DNA of 64,000 bases from Ampullaceana balthica (GCA_944989445.1 CALYLW010000069.1:1116001-1180000); one strand, 5' to 3'. Counted from the stretch's first letter, positions 37,649 through 51,100 are shown. A program made the numbers and translations. Notes: generated by a model from the letters alone, not told the origin.

Positions 37649-37970
37649 TATAAATTTGAGATCTATAAATTTGAGATCTATAAATTTGAGATCTATAAAT
37701 TTGAGATCTATAAATTTGAAATCTATAAATTTGAGATCTATAAATTTGAAATCTATAAATTTGAAATCTATAAATTTGAGATCTATAAATTTGAAATCTA
37801 TAAATTTGAGATCTATAAATTTGAAATCTATAAATTTGAGATCTATAAATTTGAGATCTATAAATTTGAAATCTATAAATTTGAAATCTATAAATTTGAG
37901 ATCTATAAATTTGAAATCTATAAATTTGAAATCTATAAATTTGATATCTATAAATTTGAAATCTATAAAT
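37649..37970. repeat. 15-bp minisatellite, about 21 copies
   Basis: ATAAATTTGAGATCT and ATAAATTTGAAATCT units intermixed, no length change. Confidence 0.97.
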
Positions 37971-38285
37971 ATTAAAAATGAGACGACAACTGACAGATAC
38001 TTTTTGGAGTGAACAGTTTAAAATAATTTTTATTTAACTGAAATTAATTCTAATGAAATGATAATGAGAGGACCATCAACAGAAACCATGTGATAACTAG
38101 CAACTATAGTAAGTGTTGTAAAGGGAAAATGCGGAGGGTTCTGAGAGGTCTTGGGGCCCGCATAACGGTTTGGGTGGATCGCACGTGACCAGCGAGCAGT
38201 TGGTTGGAGGCCCGACAGTTTGAGAACAACAGATGTTACAGGTTACCGGTTGCCTTGAAATACCAGCAGATTCCTTTAAAAAAAG
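37971..38285. other. Noncoding spacer
   Basis: No recognised feature. Confidence 0.4.
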
Positions 38286-38495
38286 CAACGGTGGCCAAAC
38301 GGCTACTCTCGAGCTGCATGCGGCTCTTCTGTGTTCACATTGCGGCTTGAGTACAGTTTTATGAAAGATATGTTACAAGGATTACTGGAAAATTTCCAAG
38401 CAAGGTTTAATGACCAATAGTGCTTTATTGCAGCTCTCATTAATTTTTTAATATTTAAAAATGGCTCTCAGTTACTACAGGTCTGGCCACCTCTG
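38286..38495. mobile_element. hAT-like MITE, about 210 bp
   Basis: The ends are CAACGGTGGCCAAAC and GTCTGGCCACCTCTG, imperfect inverted repeats. The GAGCTGCATGCGGCTCT block next to the left end is typical of hAT elements. No clear 8-bp duplication, so the copy is old or its borders are slightly off. Confidence 0.6.
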
Positions 38496-39472
38496 CTATA
38501 AATGTTCCAAAACGTTTAGACTTTATTGATCGCGCCTTTTATTTTCTTCCCCCATTTTCGAAGCGTGTGCAAGTGTGCAGCTCCATATCGAATAATGAAT
38601 TTATTGTCACAATCCGACATTGACTTAGCCTGAGTTGTAATTGTAACACAAACTGGTAGGGAGCTCTTTCTAAACAGTTGGTCTCTCGTGAAAGTCTCTT
38701 CCAATAAATGAAGTTTCCGCTTCTGGTCACCCTTGATGTAGGAGATTTAACATTTGCCCGCTGGATTAAGTTGGCCACGCCCACCCCACCTGTACGGCCA
38801 ACATCGAGAGACAAGGGTAGCAGTAATTGACCAGTGGTCAGGCGCAGGTGTCTCGCTTTACTCGATTGACCTCCGCTCAAGTGACACGAGCGGTTGGGCC
38901 ATTTGACAGTCCATTAGCCGAGCTCGTGGTGAGGGCTGTCTCATATTTCAGGGATGTCTCGACTGCTCACCGTGACCAGTGAACACGTTTAGATCCAGCG
39001 TTCCGTAACGTTTTTTTAATAAAGTCTTTTTGTGTGTCTGAAACGGCGAAACTGTGTTTTAACAAAGGAACTTTTGTGTATTGTAAGAGAGCAATTGCTT
39101 TTACATTTCATTATGTCTTAAATGATTTTTTTTTAAAATTTTGTTATGTTGGTGTGTGTAGTTAACGTTTGAGGTTGGAGGTGGTGTGCAGTTTGCAGTA
39201 GGTTAAAGTAAATGATCGACTAACGATGAGATTTGAAGACTCGTACATGTATGTGGATATACGAACGTCTTGCCAAGTCGCCTATAAGAAAACAAGACAA
39301 ATTAAGTGGAAAGCGCGCGTTTATGTGGAAATATCTCTCTAAATAGACTCACAACATGCAGTTAATTAATTGAATACTTGATTCATTGCGTTGTCAGATG
39401 AAAGTTAGATGAATGAACAGGGACGTTTGTAAAGTAATAGAGGTTTGGAGTTGAAATGGGTTGGGCTGATGA
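38496..39472. other. Noncoding stretch
   Basis: No gene recognised. 38560-39000 is more GC-balanced. Confidence 0.35.
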
Positions 39473-40182
39473 GATGAAAACAAGACATCCATAGGATGAG
39501 ATAAAACAAGACATCCATCTGGGATGAGATAAAAACAAGACATCCATCTGGTGAGTTTGAAAACAAGACATCCATCTGGTGAGATGAAAACAAGACATCC
39601 ATCTGGTGAGATGAAAACAAGACATCCATCTGGTGAGATGAAAACAAGACATCCATCTGGATGAGATGAAAACAAGACATCCATCTGGTGAGATGAAAAC
39701 AAGACATCCATCTGGTGAGTTGAAAACAAGACATCCATCTGGTGAGTTGAAAACAAGAAACATCCATCTGGTGAGTTGAAAACAAGACATCCATCTGGTG
39801 AGTTGAAAACAAGACATCCATCTGGTGAGTTGAAAACAAGACATCCATCTGGGATGAGATGAAAACAAGACATCCATCTGGTGAGTTGAAAACAAGACAT
39901 CCATCTGGTGAGTTGAAAACAAGACATCCATCTGGTGAGTTGAAAACAAGACATCCATCTGGTGAGTTGAAAACAAGACATCCATCTGGTGAGTTGAAAA
40001 CAAGACATCCATCTGGTGAGTTGAAAACAAGACATCCATAGGATGAGTTGAAAACAAGACATCCATCTGATGAGATGAAAACAAGACATCCATCTGGATG
40101 AGTTGAAAACAAGACATCCATCTGGTGAGTTGAAAACAATACATCCATAGGATGAGATAAAAACAAGACATCCATCTGGTGA
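39473..40182. repeat. 27-bp minisatellite, about 26 copies
   Basis: Units GAAAACAAGACATCCATCTG plus GTGAGTT or GTGAGAT. Some units have GGATGAGAT (2 bp longer). GAGAT-type units cluster at the left and GAGTT-type at the right. Confidence 0.97.
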
Positions 40183-40844
40183 AAATTGAGTTGCTTGCAT
40201 TTAGTACAAATTGACGGCAGCTGCCGCGAATAAGTCAGGTCTCCCCCCCCCCTCAACCCCCCCCCCATCCCCAACGTTGGTGTTTTCTTCAAGTCTGCAC
40301 CTTCTCCAGAAATCCCTCCCCATCGTTGCCATGTCTCGCTGCACACGTGTCTGTATACTGAAACAACGCGAACGTGTTTTCTACACGACAGTTTCACTTG
40401 CTAGCTGTGCAGTCTGGCAACTGGCAGGTGTAAAATAATAGCCACATATAAGGCTGACGGCGCCACTTAAGAGTGGACAAATCATATTGTGATGCTTATT
40501 TCAAACTTCAATTTGTCAACGATTAAACTACACCGTATGACTTTATAATTCTGTTGCGAACGGTGTCAATTACAATCCAAGGCCACTGAGAATGAAGCAA
40601 ATGTTTTATGCAAAACGACAAGGAAAGACAATGTTTACCCTTCACGTCTCTCCATAACAATTGCTGTACGTCTCACCTTTCTGACCGCTACGCTGACCGT
40701 GGAATGGTTCTACTCACATTTAAGGTAGTGATTGAACTTAACATTTACAGTAACGAGGATAAAAATGTATCACTGTATATGAAACTACTTATTTAAAGAT
40801 AGCGAGTTGGCGGGAAGAGGAGAAAAGACATCGTAGGCTCTTCT
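40183..40844. other. Noncoding stretch
   Basis: C runs at about 40242-40266. No gene recognised. Confidence 0.4.
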
Positions 40845-41275
40845 TCAGTTCACCACGCTTCACTTCAGTTAACCTCGCTTCACTGTAATTCATCGCGTTT
40901 TACTTCACTTCACCTAGCTTCACTTTTGTTCAGCTCGTATTACTTTAGTTCTCCACGTTTCGCTTCTGTTAACTTCAGTTCACTCGCTTTACTTCAGCTC
41001 ATCTCGCGTTTAATTTAGTTCACCTCGCTTCACTGTAATTCATCTCGTTTTACTTCAGTTCACTGCATTTCACTCCAGTTAGCCACGCGTTAATTCAGTT
41101 CATCTCACTTAACTTCATTTAACCTCGCTTCACTTCAAATCATGAACTCACTTCAGATCACCCCCGTTCACTTCAGTTCACCACGCTTCACTTAACGTCA
41201 ACTCCTCACTTCAGCTCACCCCCCCTTTCATTTCAGTTCACCTCGCTTCACTTCATATCAACTCATTTCACTTAA
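40845..41275. repeat. Degenerate 20-bp minisatellite, about 20 copies
   Basis: Variants of CTTCACTTCAGTTCACCTCG with many substitutions and small indels; the oldest-looking array in this cluster. Confidence 0.85.
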
Positions 41276-41901
41276 CCCCTTTTCTACGACACCGCCACGA
41301 CAAATGCCGCACTAGAACAATGACGCGACCCAGTCCGGGGGCTCTCACGTTTCCATCTCCGCCCTTGTGTTTGTGCCACACGGCGATGTGCGTAAGGTGA
41401 GCCCTCGATACTGTTGTTCTATGTGGGCGCGAGTCGCCTCGTGAAGAAACGCACGCGCAGGCGGTGTCGTTACAGCAGACGGCAGCAGATAAGTTGTCAA
41501 AATTGGCGCGTCATTCTCACATTGTTACACGTCAAGGCACCCAAGTTTTTGGGGCTAAGTGCTTGCCTATCGATGTCTCGTGTAATGGAATCCCTTCAGT
41601 CAGACCTTTTAACTACAAACAAACGCTTAATAAGTGAATAGCGGTTGGATGTTTCCGAACAAGACAATACCACGGAAGGCTTTCATTTTTAACGTAATGT
41701 GATTGTAAGATTTGAGTAATATGGCTACTTTGACGATAGATAATAAGAAATGATATAGATAATCCCACACCTAACCAAAATCCTAATTCAGTTTAAAGGT
41801 AAAAGCTAAAATATTGATTACTTATTTCGTCGCATAAATTATGTTAATAAACATTCAATATTGACTGGCTAACATATTTCAGCTAGTTTATGATTGCAAA
41901 C
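41276..41901. other. Noncoding spacer
   Basis: 41290-41640 is GC-balanced, with a small open frame of no recognisable family. Confidence 0.4.
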
Positions 41902-42347
41902 ACACTTCAGCTATATGCCAGGATGCTTACAATACTTCAGCTAATGCCACTGGCTTACAATACTTCAGCTATATGGCTTGTGGGAAACATTTTTTTTTCA
42001 TCTTAACTCTGAATAGTGCAATATTTTATATTTACAAATGTAGTTTGCCAGGATGCTTACAATACTTAAGCTATATGCCAGGATGCTTACAATACTTCAG
42101 CTATATGCCAGGATGCTTACAATACTTCAGCTATATGCAGGATGTTACAATACTTCAGCTATATGCCAGGATGCTTACAATACTTCAAAAATATGTAGGT
42201 TTGCAGAGAGTGAGGTATACAAGTTAAAAAACTTAGCTTATGCAGGATGCTTACAATACTTCAGCTATATGCAGGATGCTTACAATACTTAAGCTATATG
42301 CAGGATGTTACAATACTGTAGGTTTGCAGGATGCTATACAAGTTAAA
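41902..42347. repeat. 30-bp minisatellite with hybrid units
   Basis: About ten copies of CTTACAATACTTCAGCTATA plus TGCCAGGATG, interrupted twice (about 42192-42235 and 42317-42347). The interruptions contain GTAGGTTTGCAG and ACAAGTTAAAAA, which belong to the 41-bp array that follows. The two arrays are therefore interleaved at their border. Confidence 0.9.
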
Positions 42348-44370
42348 AATGTAGGTTTGGAGAGAGTGGGTGAGGGTAACAAGTTAAAATGTAGGTTTGG
42401 AGAGAGTGGGTGAGGGTAACAAGTTAAAAATGTAGGTTTGGAGAGAGTGGGTGAGGGTAACAAGTTAAAATGTAGGTTTGGAGAGAGTGGGTGAGGGTAA
42501 CAAGTTAAAATGTAGGTTTGGAGAGAGTGGGTGAGGGTAACAAGTTAAAAATGTAGGTTTGGAGAGAGTGGGTGAGGGTAACAAGTTAAAAATGTAGGTT
42601 TGGAGAGAGTGGGTGAGGGTAACAAGTTAAAAAATGTAGGTTTGGAGAGAGTGGGTGAGGGTAACAAGTTAAAAATGTAGGTTTGGAGAGAGTGGGTGAG
42701 GGTAACAAGTTAAAAATGTAGGTTTGGAGAGAGTGGGTGAGGGTAACAAGTTAAAAAATGTAGGTTTGGAGAGAGTGGGTGAGGGTAACAAGTTAAAAAA
42801 TGTAGGTTTGGAGAGAGTGGGTGAGGGTAACAAGTTAAAAAATGTAGGTTTGGAGAGAGTGGGTGAGGGTAACAAGTTAAAAAATGTAGGTTTGGAGAGA
42901 GTGGGTGAGGGTAACAAGTTAAAAATGTAGGTTTGGAGAGAGTGGGTGAGGGTAACAAGTTAAAATGTAGGTTTGGAGAGAGTGGGTGAGGGTAACAAGT
43001 TAAAAATGTAGGTTTGGAGAGAGTGGGTGAGGGTAACAAGTTAAAAATGTAGGTTTGGAGAGAGTGGGTGAGGGTAACAAGTTAAAAATGTAGGTTTGGA
43101 GAGAGTGGGTGAGGGTAACAAGTTAAAAAATGTAGGTTTGGAGAGAGTGGGTGAGGGTAACAAGTTAAAAATGTAGGTTTGGAGAGAGTGGGTGAGGGTA
43201 ACAAGTTAAAATGTAGGTTTGGAGAGAGTGGGTGAGGGTAACAAGTTAAAAATGTAGGTTTGGAGAGAGTGGGTGAGGGTAACAAGTTAAAAATGTAGGT
43301 TTGGAGAGAGTGGGTGAGGGTAACAAGTTAAAAATGTAGGTTTGGAGAGAGTGGGTGAGGGTAACAAGTTAAAAATGTAGGTTTGGAGAGAGTGGGTGAG
43401 GGTAACAAGTTAAAAATGTAGGTTTGGAGAGAGTGGGTGAGGGTAACAAGTTAAAAAATGTAGGTTTGGAGAGAGTGGGTGAGGGTAACAAGTTAAAAAT
43501 GTAGGTTTGGAGAGAGTGGGTGAGGGTAACAAGTTAAAAAATGTAGGTTTGGAGAGAGTGGGTGAGGGTAACAAGTTAAAAATGTAGGTTTGGAGAGAGT
43601 GGGTGAGGGTAACAAGTTAAAAATGTAGGTTTGGAGAGAGTGGGTGAGGGTAACAAGTTAAAATGTAGGTTTGGAGAGAGTGGGTGAGGGTAACAAGTTA
43701 AAATGTAGGTTTGGAGAGAGTGGGTGAGGGTAACAAGTTAAAAATGTAGGTTTGGAGAGAGTGGGTGAGGGTAACAAGTTAAAAATGTAGGTTTGGAGAG
43801 AGTGGGTGAGGGTAACAAGTTAAAAATGTAGGTTTGGAGAGAGTGGGTGAGGGTAACAAGTTAAAAAATGTAGGTTTGGAGAGAGTGGGTGAGGGTAACA
43901 AGTTAAAAATGTAGGTTTGGAGAGAGTGGGTGAGGGTAACAAGTTAAAAATGTAGGTTTGGAGAGAGTGGGTGAGGGTAACAAGTTAAAAATGTAGGTTT
44001 GGAGAGAGTGGGTGAGAGTAACAAGTTAAAAAATGTAGGTTTGGAGAGAGTGGGTGAGAGTAACAAGTTAAAAATGTAGATTTGGAGAGAGTGGGTGAGA
44101 GTAACAAGTTAAAATGTAGGTTTGGAGAGAGTGGGTGAGGGTAACAAGTTAAAAAATGTAGGTTTGGAGAGAGTGGGTGAGAGTAACAAGTTAAAAATGT
44201 AGGTTTGGAGAGAGTGGGTGAGAGTAACAAGTTAAAAATGTAGGTTTGGAGAGAGTGGGTGAGGGTAACAAGTTAAAAAATGTAGGTTTGGAGAGAGTGG
44301 GTGAGAGTAACAAGTTAAAAAAGGGAGGTTTGGAGAGAGTGGGTGAGAGTAACAAGTTAAAAAATGTAGG
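42348..44370. repeat. 40-42 bp minisatellite, about 50 copies
   Basis: Units contain ATGTAGGTTTGGAGAGAGTG, then GGTGAGGGTAACAAGTTAAA. Length differences come only from the number of A (4 to 6). GAGAGTAAC variants replace GAGGGTAAC mostly in the last ten or so units. Confidence 0.98.
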
Positions 44371-44394
44371 GTCATGATTTTATTAAAACCTGAT

Positions 44395-44640
44395 GTCCCG
44401 TTAGAGAAGAACATAATCATTGTATAGAACTTCTATCCACATCATAAGCGCATCATTGTTGAGTAGAGTTCCATCCTTATTAAAAGAATATTATCATTGT
44501 GTATGTAGAGTTCCGTACATATCGTAAGAGCACCATCATTGTGTATGTAGAATTCCATCGCTATCGTAAGAGCACCATCATTGTGTAGAGTTCCGTCCCT
44601 ATAATATTAACTTCATTATGGTGTATAGTTCCATCCCTAT
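44395..44640. repeat. Degenerate repeat of about 50 bp, 4-5 copies
   Basis: Recurring CATCATTGTGTATGTAGA, then TTCCATC and ATCGTAAGAGCAC. Confidence 0.75.
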
Positions 44641-46150
44641 TATTAAAACGTTACTTTTCCAGCTTCTCTACCAGTTCCCCCCTTTATCACCTGGATACCT
44701 GGTGTTGTGGTTAATTTTCTTTCGGCCTTTCTCTCGTCATCACGTGATACCCCTGCCAATCACTCTATCGCCTAACACCTTTCACTCATTTCAGACCTTA
44801 CTCAGCCCTCTTCACTCGCCTCGTAAAACAAGATTACCCTCCAGATAATTCCTTGGTTAATCTGTACAGTGGCACCACGTCAACCCCCGCCTCCCGCCCC
44901 ACACTCCCATCCACTCAACATCTTCCTCTGCTAGCATCTTAATCCCTTCACACCACGAGTCGCACGATGACACAAACGATTCGTTCTCATTTACCGAGCA
45001 TCACGTCGAGTGCAGCTCTCTAAGGATTGCTTCTTGAGATTCCCCACAATGGACACCGTAAGACAATCACCAGTAATCTATCGGGAATACCCAGACCAAG
45101 TCTCGTCACGCCGAATTAGATACTATTGAAAACTCTGTCAAATAAGAAAACTAAGTGATAACTAATGATAACCTCTCATCTTTAAAATTCTCATGTATTT
45201 TTTTTTCTTTTCGTTTCCTTGCAGTCCTGAACACAGTACGTTTGATACTTAGTACATTAACATAACTCAGTAACAGTAACAATCGAATAGTTTCATTGGG
45301 CGCACCCAGAACCATGCAGTGGAATGGGGTAGAAACCAACTTCAGGGGAAAACTTGCTTTTCTCGCCCCTCTGAGGATATTAACTGGTCAGGGTTCTGCC
45401 TTCCAAACTATTTGGATGAGAAATTTTCACAATTCAAGTCTGCGAGCGTTCATTGGGCGGTTAATAACAAAGTAATACTGGTAAATATCTTCTTAGCAAA
45501 TGATGTTAGGAGGTTGGGAAGTGTTATTGCGTAACCTAGGTAACAAGCGGACCAAAGTTGGTCTATAGGAAGGATTATCATCTTTTTTTAAAGGGGGTGA
45601 AAAAAAAAGGGGGGGGATTGGTAGAGTCTTTCTATAGAGATTGGGAGAGTGGGTGAGGGGTCCAGGGAATCGCTAGCAGTTTATGAAGCTCAATGCTCCG
45701 GCCTTGCCGGTTAATGAGGAAAGCTAACCCCAGGTGCTTGACCATTGGCGTCAGAAAGTGGACTGTCAGTGTTAAACTGACAGGATTTATGGGTCGCAAA
45801 TGACCGCGTGAAACTGACCATAGCGATGTCAGTGAGTCGTTATCTGGGGGCTACCGGCCGATTGCAGCACCCGCCCCCGGAGATGTGGTGACCACCGCAG
45901 TGCAGCCACGAGTTGTTGAGTTGTTTACTACCGAGGTCAAGCTCGTGGAGTTTTTAAATTAGAGGTGGTGGGGGGAGGGGAGGGGGATCAATTTATATCG
46001 TCACGTGAACACACAACGACATGAACATCTTTCGGGTAAATGTCATAACTCAATCTTTATTGTTTATACTTTCTAAAATGGTATAGTTTCTTTTCGAATC
46101 TGTAGTTGTATAGTGTGTCTCTCTTCTAAGATTACATATTATATCTGCGC
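44641..46150. other. Noncoding stretch
   Basis: No gene recognised. 45640-45960 is unusually GC-balanced and repeat-free, a possible conserved element only by composition. Confidence 0.35.
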
Positions 46151-46994
46151 CGTGTTTTTCTATTCAAATGACTTAATTAATGTATAATTATATAGATTTG
46201 TACCGCGTTTTTTTAAACAAACTGACTAGCTATATATAGATATGCACCGCTTTTTCTAAACAAATGACTAGCTATATATAGATCTGTATTACGTTTTTCT
46301 ATACAAATGAATAGATATGTAACAGTTTTTTTTTCCTCTTTTCAATAGACTGTATTTCAATACAATGGTTTTTACCGAGAGAAGTGGTGTTCATGTCAAT
46401 GTGTGTTTTAAATGAATCCCTCCGGGTGTTCCCGCCCCTTCCCCCGCACACACACACACCCTCACACCCCTTTGTTTTGTTGCAGATTAACCGTTACAGT
46501 CTTTGGTTGCCGATGACAGGTTCAGATGTTCTCTGAAACGGTAGACCTGAGGTGCCCCCCACCTCCCTCCCCCTTCCCCATCTCCACCGTGCCTACAGTT
46601 AATCTGGTGTCATCGTTCACCTGTCGGTAGCTGCATCGTCTTGGTCCACAATAAAAATATAGAACGAATAATTAGGATAATCCCACTTCCTCCATCCCTT
46701 ACCCCGCTCCGCAGACACCAACACCTGGGCCGAGAGTTTATCGGAAGATTTCATTAGGTGATTTCTTACTCCACCGGGGAACCAGGGAATGCATCATTCT
46801 GCACGACGCTGGGCTTGAAAACACTTTTTCAGTTCAACAATCTGATGGGTTGTAGTTTAATGTGACAGCCCCCTGATCATAAATGGGATTCCGACAACCC
46901 ATCTCCCTAACCAACCCACTTCACCCCACCCCCACCCCTAAAACACCGGGGAAATGAAGGGATGAGGTATAATAGCGCATTACCAAATTATATA
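46151..46994 (+). repeat. Left copy of an 845-bp direct duplication
   Basis: Starts CGTGTTTTTCTATTCAAATG and ends GCATTACCAAATTATATA, directly against the terminal CACTGTAAAAAAT of the element at 46995. It matches 56544-57388 throughout. I see about seven differences, mostly one-base changes in homopolymer runs. It contains no gene. Confidence 0.95.
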
Positions 46995-47393
46995 CACTGT
47001 AAAAAATGAAATTTTGGAAAGCTGTTGAGTAAGCCTACACTCTAGCAAAGTAAAGGTGTATAGTATTTTATTTTAAATATATAAAATGATTTCAAGTTTT
47101 CTTTGAATATCTTTTTCTTCTGCCCATTTCTGCAATGCGTGACAGGTAATCTAGCTCAATTTAAAAATTCAGTATTAATTATTTCACATGGGAACAGACA
47201 CATTTTTTTCCACAAATTATCGAGTTCTGACATAATAGTATTATATATAAACATTAGGCATTGATTCAGACTAAAATCTATATACTGTAGGGGTTTTAAA
47301 TTAAAATGTTGCAACGTTTTTGGCCCGGGAACCCATAATGATTAATTAATGAAGTTTTGTTTTTCTTATTTAAGCTATTCAATATAAATATTT

Positions 47394-48127
47394 TAGGGCT
47401 TCGGATTAGTCGACCCATCACTTAAAAATTATTGGAAATTTAAAAAAAAATATTTTAAAAAATATATAAATTTTTTTTAAAAAAATATTTTTATTTTAAA
47501 TATAAATAGTGGCTGATAAATATACGATGAACATTTTGGTTTTAAACTATTGACTGACGGGAATGTTCAAAATGTTGATAAATTTTGCCTACCATGTGTT
47601 CTAACACTTCGCCTACTTATCAAACCAAATGAAAAGCCTATTAAGCTAATGGCAGTAATGGAGTCTGACTCAGAGACAGAAAATGACCACAGCTCTTCTG
47701 ATGAATTACTGCGTTACAAAATGGAGATGAAACTTCCCGAATCCATTGACCCTCTACAATGGTGAAACACTCGATATCCGATAATGCAATTCCTTGCCAA
47801 GACCGGTTAGTGCATACCAGTTACTACAGTTCCAAGTGAAGGATTGTCCAGATCGGCTGGTTATATTATCAATTAGACCCGCTCATCACTTGAAGCAAAT
47901 AATGCCAACATACTTGTCTTTTTGCGTAGTTGGTTGAAAAGATGACATATAAAGTAATAAAGGAGACATTCCAGTGTTATTTAGATTTTCAACAAGAACG
48001 TTTAATAGGCGTTACTTATGTCATCATACATTTTAATTTTTTGGCTTTAATCGAAAATTAACGATTAATTAATTGTTAATTTTTCAAAATATAACGATTA
48101 AATTTTAATTAATCGTTAACAGCCCTA
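47394..48127 (+). mobile_element. Nested 734-bp hAT element with 8-bp duplication
   Basis: Ends are TAGGGCT...GATTAGTCGA at the left and the inverse of TAGGGCTGTTAACGATTAAT at the right. Flanks are AAATATTT (47386-47393) and AGATATTT (48128-48135), matching at 7 of 8 positions as expected for an hAT duplication. It carries only the C-terminal part of a transposase gene, so it is an internally deleted copy. It inserted into the larger 46995-56543 element. Confidence 0.85.
47550..47945 (+). pseudogene. hAT (ZBED-like) transposase C-terminal dimerisation domain, broken
   Basis: The frame encodes an acidic linker (MESDSETENDHSSSDELL), then PESIDPLQW, a stop in place of the expected second Trp, NTRYPIMQFLAKTG, a stop, then CIPVTTVPSEGLSRSAGYII, a stop, then TRSSLEANNANILVFLRSWL. 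This is the conserved hAT C-terminal region (DPLxWW, then C-P-TSVPSER, then SAG, then RSSL, then FL). Three in-frame stops (TGA at 47763, two TAG) make it non-functional. The catalytic core and BED finger are absent. Confidence 0.9.
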
Positions 48128-51100
48128 AGATATTTTTATCATTATTGTATTCTATCGCAATAAATGTTTGAATTGAAAGTAATTGAGAACACTCCAGGTA
48201 AGATTTCAAGTTTTAAAAAAAGAAGATAATAATAATAATAATAATAAAATTTAATTTTAAAAAATATCTTTAAAAAATATTTAATTATCATTTATATTTT
48301 TAAATTTAAAAGCTTTAATATATATATTTTTCTATATTGGAACAGTAAAACTAACAGACAATTTTTTACTCATTATCCATTCCTTACAATAAATAAACAA
48401 AAAATTGCAACATGTTTATAATTTAAATGTTTTATAAGTAAATATTAAATATTTACTAGAAAATAAATAAGTTTTCTTTAATATTATACTAAATTTGTTT
48501 ATTATTGTTTATTCAATTTATTTGAAACGTTGTTTCGTTGTATACATGTTTTGTTTTTTAAAATTAGTTGTCTAAATGGGAAACTTCCGGCTTCTGCAAT
48601 ACACATCGATAATGGAATTACTTAAACGTGAGATGATATTTCGTCAGTATATTAAGTTTAAATTTCGTCTTTGCGTTTGATTGTATAATTGAATTATTAA
48701 GAAACAGGTAATTATTTCATTTGAAATGGTTATATATCTATTTTTATAGCTTCAGCCGTTTAAATTTAATTAAATTCGCCCCAATTCACAATTGATAGTA
48801 TTGTTGACAGCATGACGGTAAGCCGCCATTGTGTTAAAAAAAGTTTGAGTCGAACTTATTCAGGCTTATTATTCACTGCTTCTATTGTTTATTGCTCATA
48901 AGATTGTATGGCCGTATTTAAATATGCCATAACATAATACTAATTTTAATCTTACAGTTGTAAGGATTGAAAACATTTTTAATGGTCCACGGCACATGGC
49001 ATCACATGCTATTATTATTATGGTCATGGTCATTTTTTATTTTTATGATTCATTCTCGGCAGTCACTGTAGTAGTAAGTGTCAACTAAATGTGTCAATAG
49101 TTTTAATTGCATTTTTATATTTTACCAATAAAAATAGTAATAGTCATTAACTAGCATATTTTGCATTAAATTTTGAATAGCAGATTCAGATATTAAATAA
49201 TATAAGCCAGTGATTCACTCAGTGATGTAGCGGGTGTAAATATTTGGCAAGGCCTAAAGTTTAAAGCCTAAAACTATACAAGTAACAAGTACAAGTAATA
49301 GTAAATTAGCATGGATTACATAGCACACTAGGAAATGTAAGATTTTAAATATTTCCAAAGCACATGGCCCATGGCCATGCTTTAGTGAATAGTTAATGTC
49401 CATTACATTTAAGTTGTCATTAGTATTATTAATGAAAATAATAGAATTAATGACGGTCTACAGGCAGAATAGAAGAGTTCAAGAAATTTAAATATTAAAT
49501 TTGCGTGGTGGCAATATACCTTAAACTTATAGGCATAGGACTTAAAATATGTCCGAGGTCCAAAGCACATGGCTTTAGACACTTTAGTTAGGTACTTTGA
49601 CATAAAATTTAAATGAAGTCCAATAGGCTTAAATAATATATCATTTTAAAGGGCTTGCTAAGACCTTTTCAAAAACACCTGTTTTGTCTTTCTATCTTTT
49701 ATAGAAGTGGAGTTATGATTTTTTTTGTCGATTTTTTTTTGCCCCTTATATAACCTATATTATTTATTAAAAAACTTGTGACCCAAATTTCAAAATTCTG
49801 TACTCTATCCCTCACAACTTTTTTAATTTTAGAGATAAAGGTATCAAATTTTCAGGAGACATTCACAATCCAATTTAAAAAAACAATGAACAAGAAATGT
49901 TTAAAGTTTATCAAGATTTTGAATTTTGTAAAAATATATTTAAAGGCTTGTTGAAAAAAATCATAGCGAAAATTAGTATTTATATATATATATTGATATA
50001 TAAATACAAATTAGAACAAACAATTGCATGCCTAATGTATTTTAATTAATTGTATGGTAAATTTAAATCAATTACTATATTTAAATGTTTGAATGGTAAG
50101 TATTTGACTTTAAGATAAAACTGAATGCAAGTTACAATAAATTATTTTTGGAAATACCCCACACCTTCGATGCCGGATTACTGAAATTTCAAATTAAAAT
50201 TAAAGTCAATAAGTATTGAAGATTTAAGTACCATCATTTAATCATTAAATGATAATAAAAACATTTTGCCTGTCAATTTCTGAGTAAATAACTTGTATTA
50301 TTGTATGCAAATTTCTCATATTCATTCATAACCTTGTCATTGTCTTCATCAAATATTTGGCAATTGAAGATATTCCGAGTTCTGCGGTGGAATATAATTT
50401 TTATCTCTTGTAACTATTCTTATGCCTATTTTATTTGGCAATTTAATTTTAATTATTGAGATTTATTTGTTTTGATTAATTTATTGTTTGTCAAATGTGT
50501 ATGTCCTTATCTTTGTGAAAAGAAGATTGTTTTTGTGGGTGAGATTTAACAAAAAATGTTAACAACAAACATTAAATTTTAAATAAAAGGATTACATCAC
50601 CATCATTATTATTAATTCTAAGGTAAGTATCATTTTGGACTTAGCATTATACAAAACTTTTAATTATGCTCTTAAAATTATTTAGTTAATTTTAATAATA
50701 ATAATATACCACATAATAATATAAATAAGTATTAAAGTAACCCAAAGACTATCACTATCAACTAATACTATAAGATTTTATACTAGAAAACTAATACTAA
50801 TAGTATTAGGGTCTAATGTTAATTGGACCTGTATTTATTTGTAAACTCACTTTAATATTACTAATAACTAATTGTAATTGTAACTATTAGTATAGTATAG
50901 TCAAATAAACAATGACAATGAATAGAAATAATTCATTTATTAATCATATTACATTATGATTGAAATAACTCATTACTCGGGAAAATCAAGTTTAAGTATA
51001 ATCTATGGTGTTACTATTCTATTAAATATTATTAAACTTACTAAATCTATCAATAGCTGTAATCAATTCTTACCAGTTCAATATATAATTACATTTATGC

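Noticed and set aside
39383..40397. 262-330 codon frames with MDVLFSTHQ-type repeats
   Set aside because: Three overlapping frames on the same strand are all open through the 27-bp array; this is a repeat artefact, not a secreted or membrane protein.
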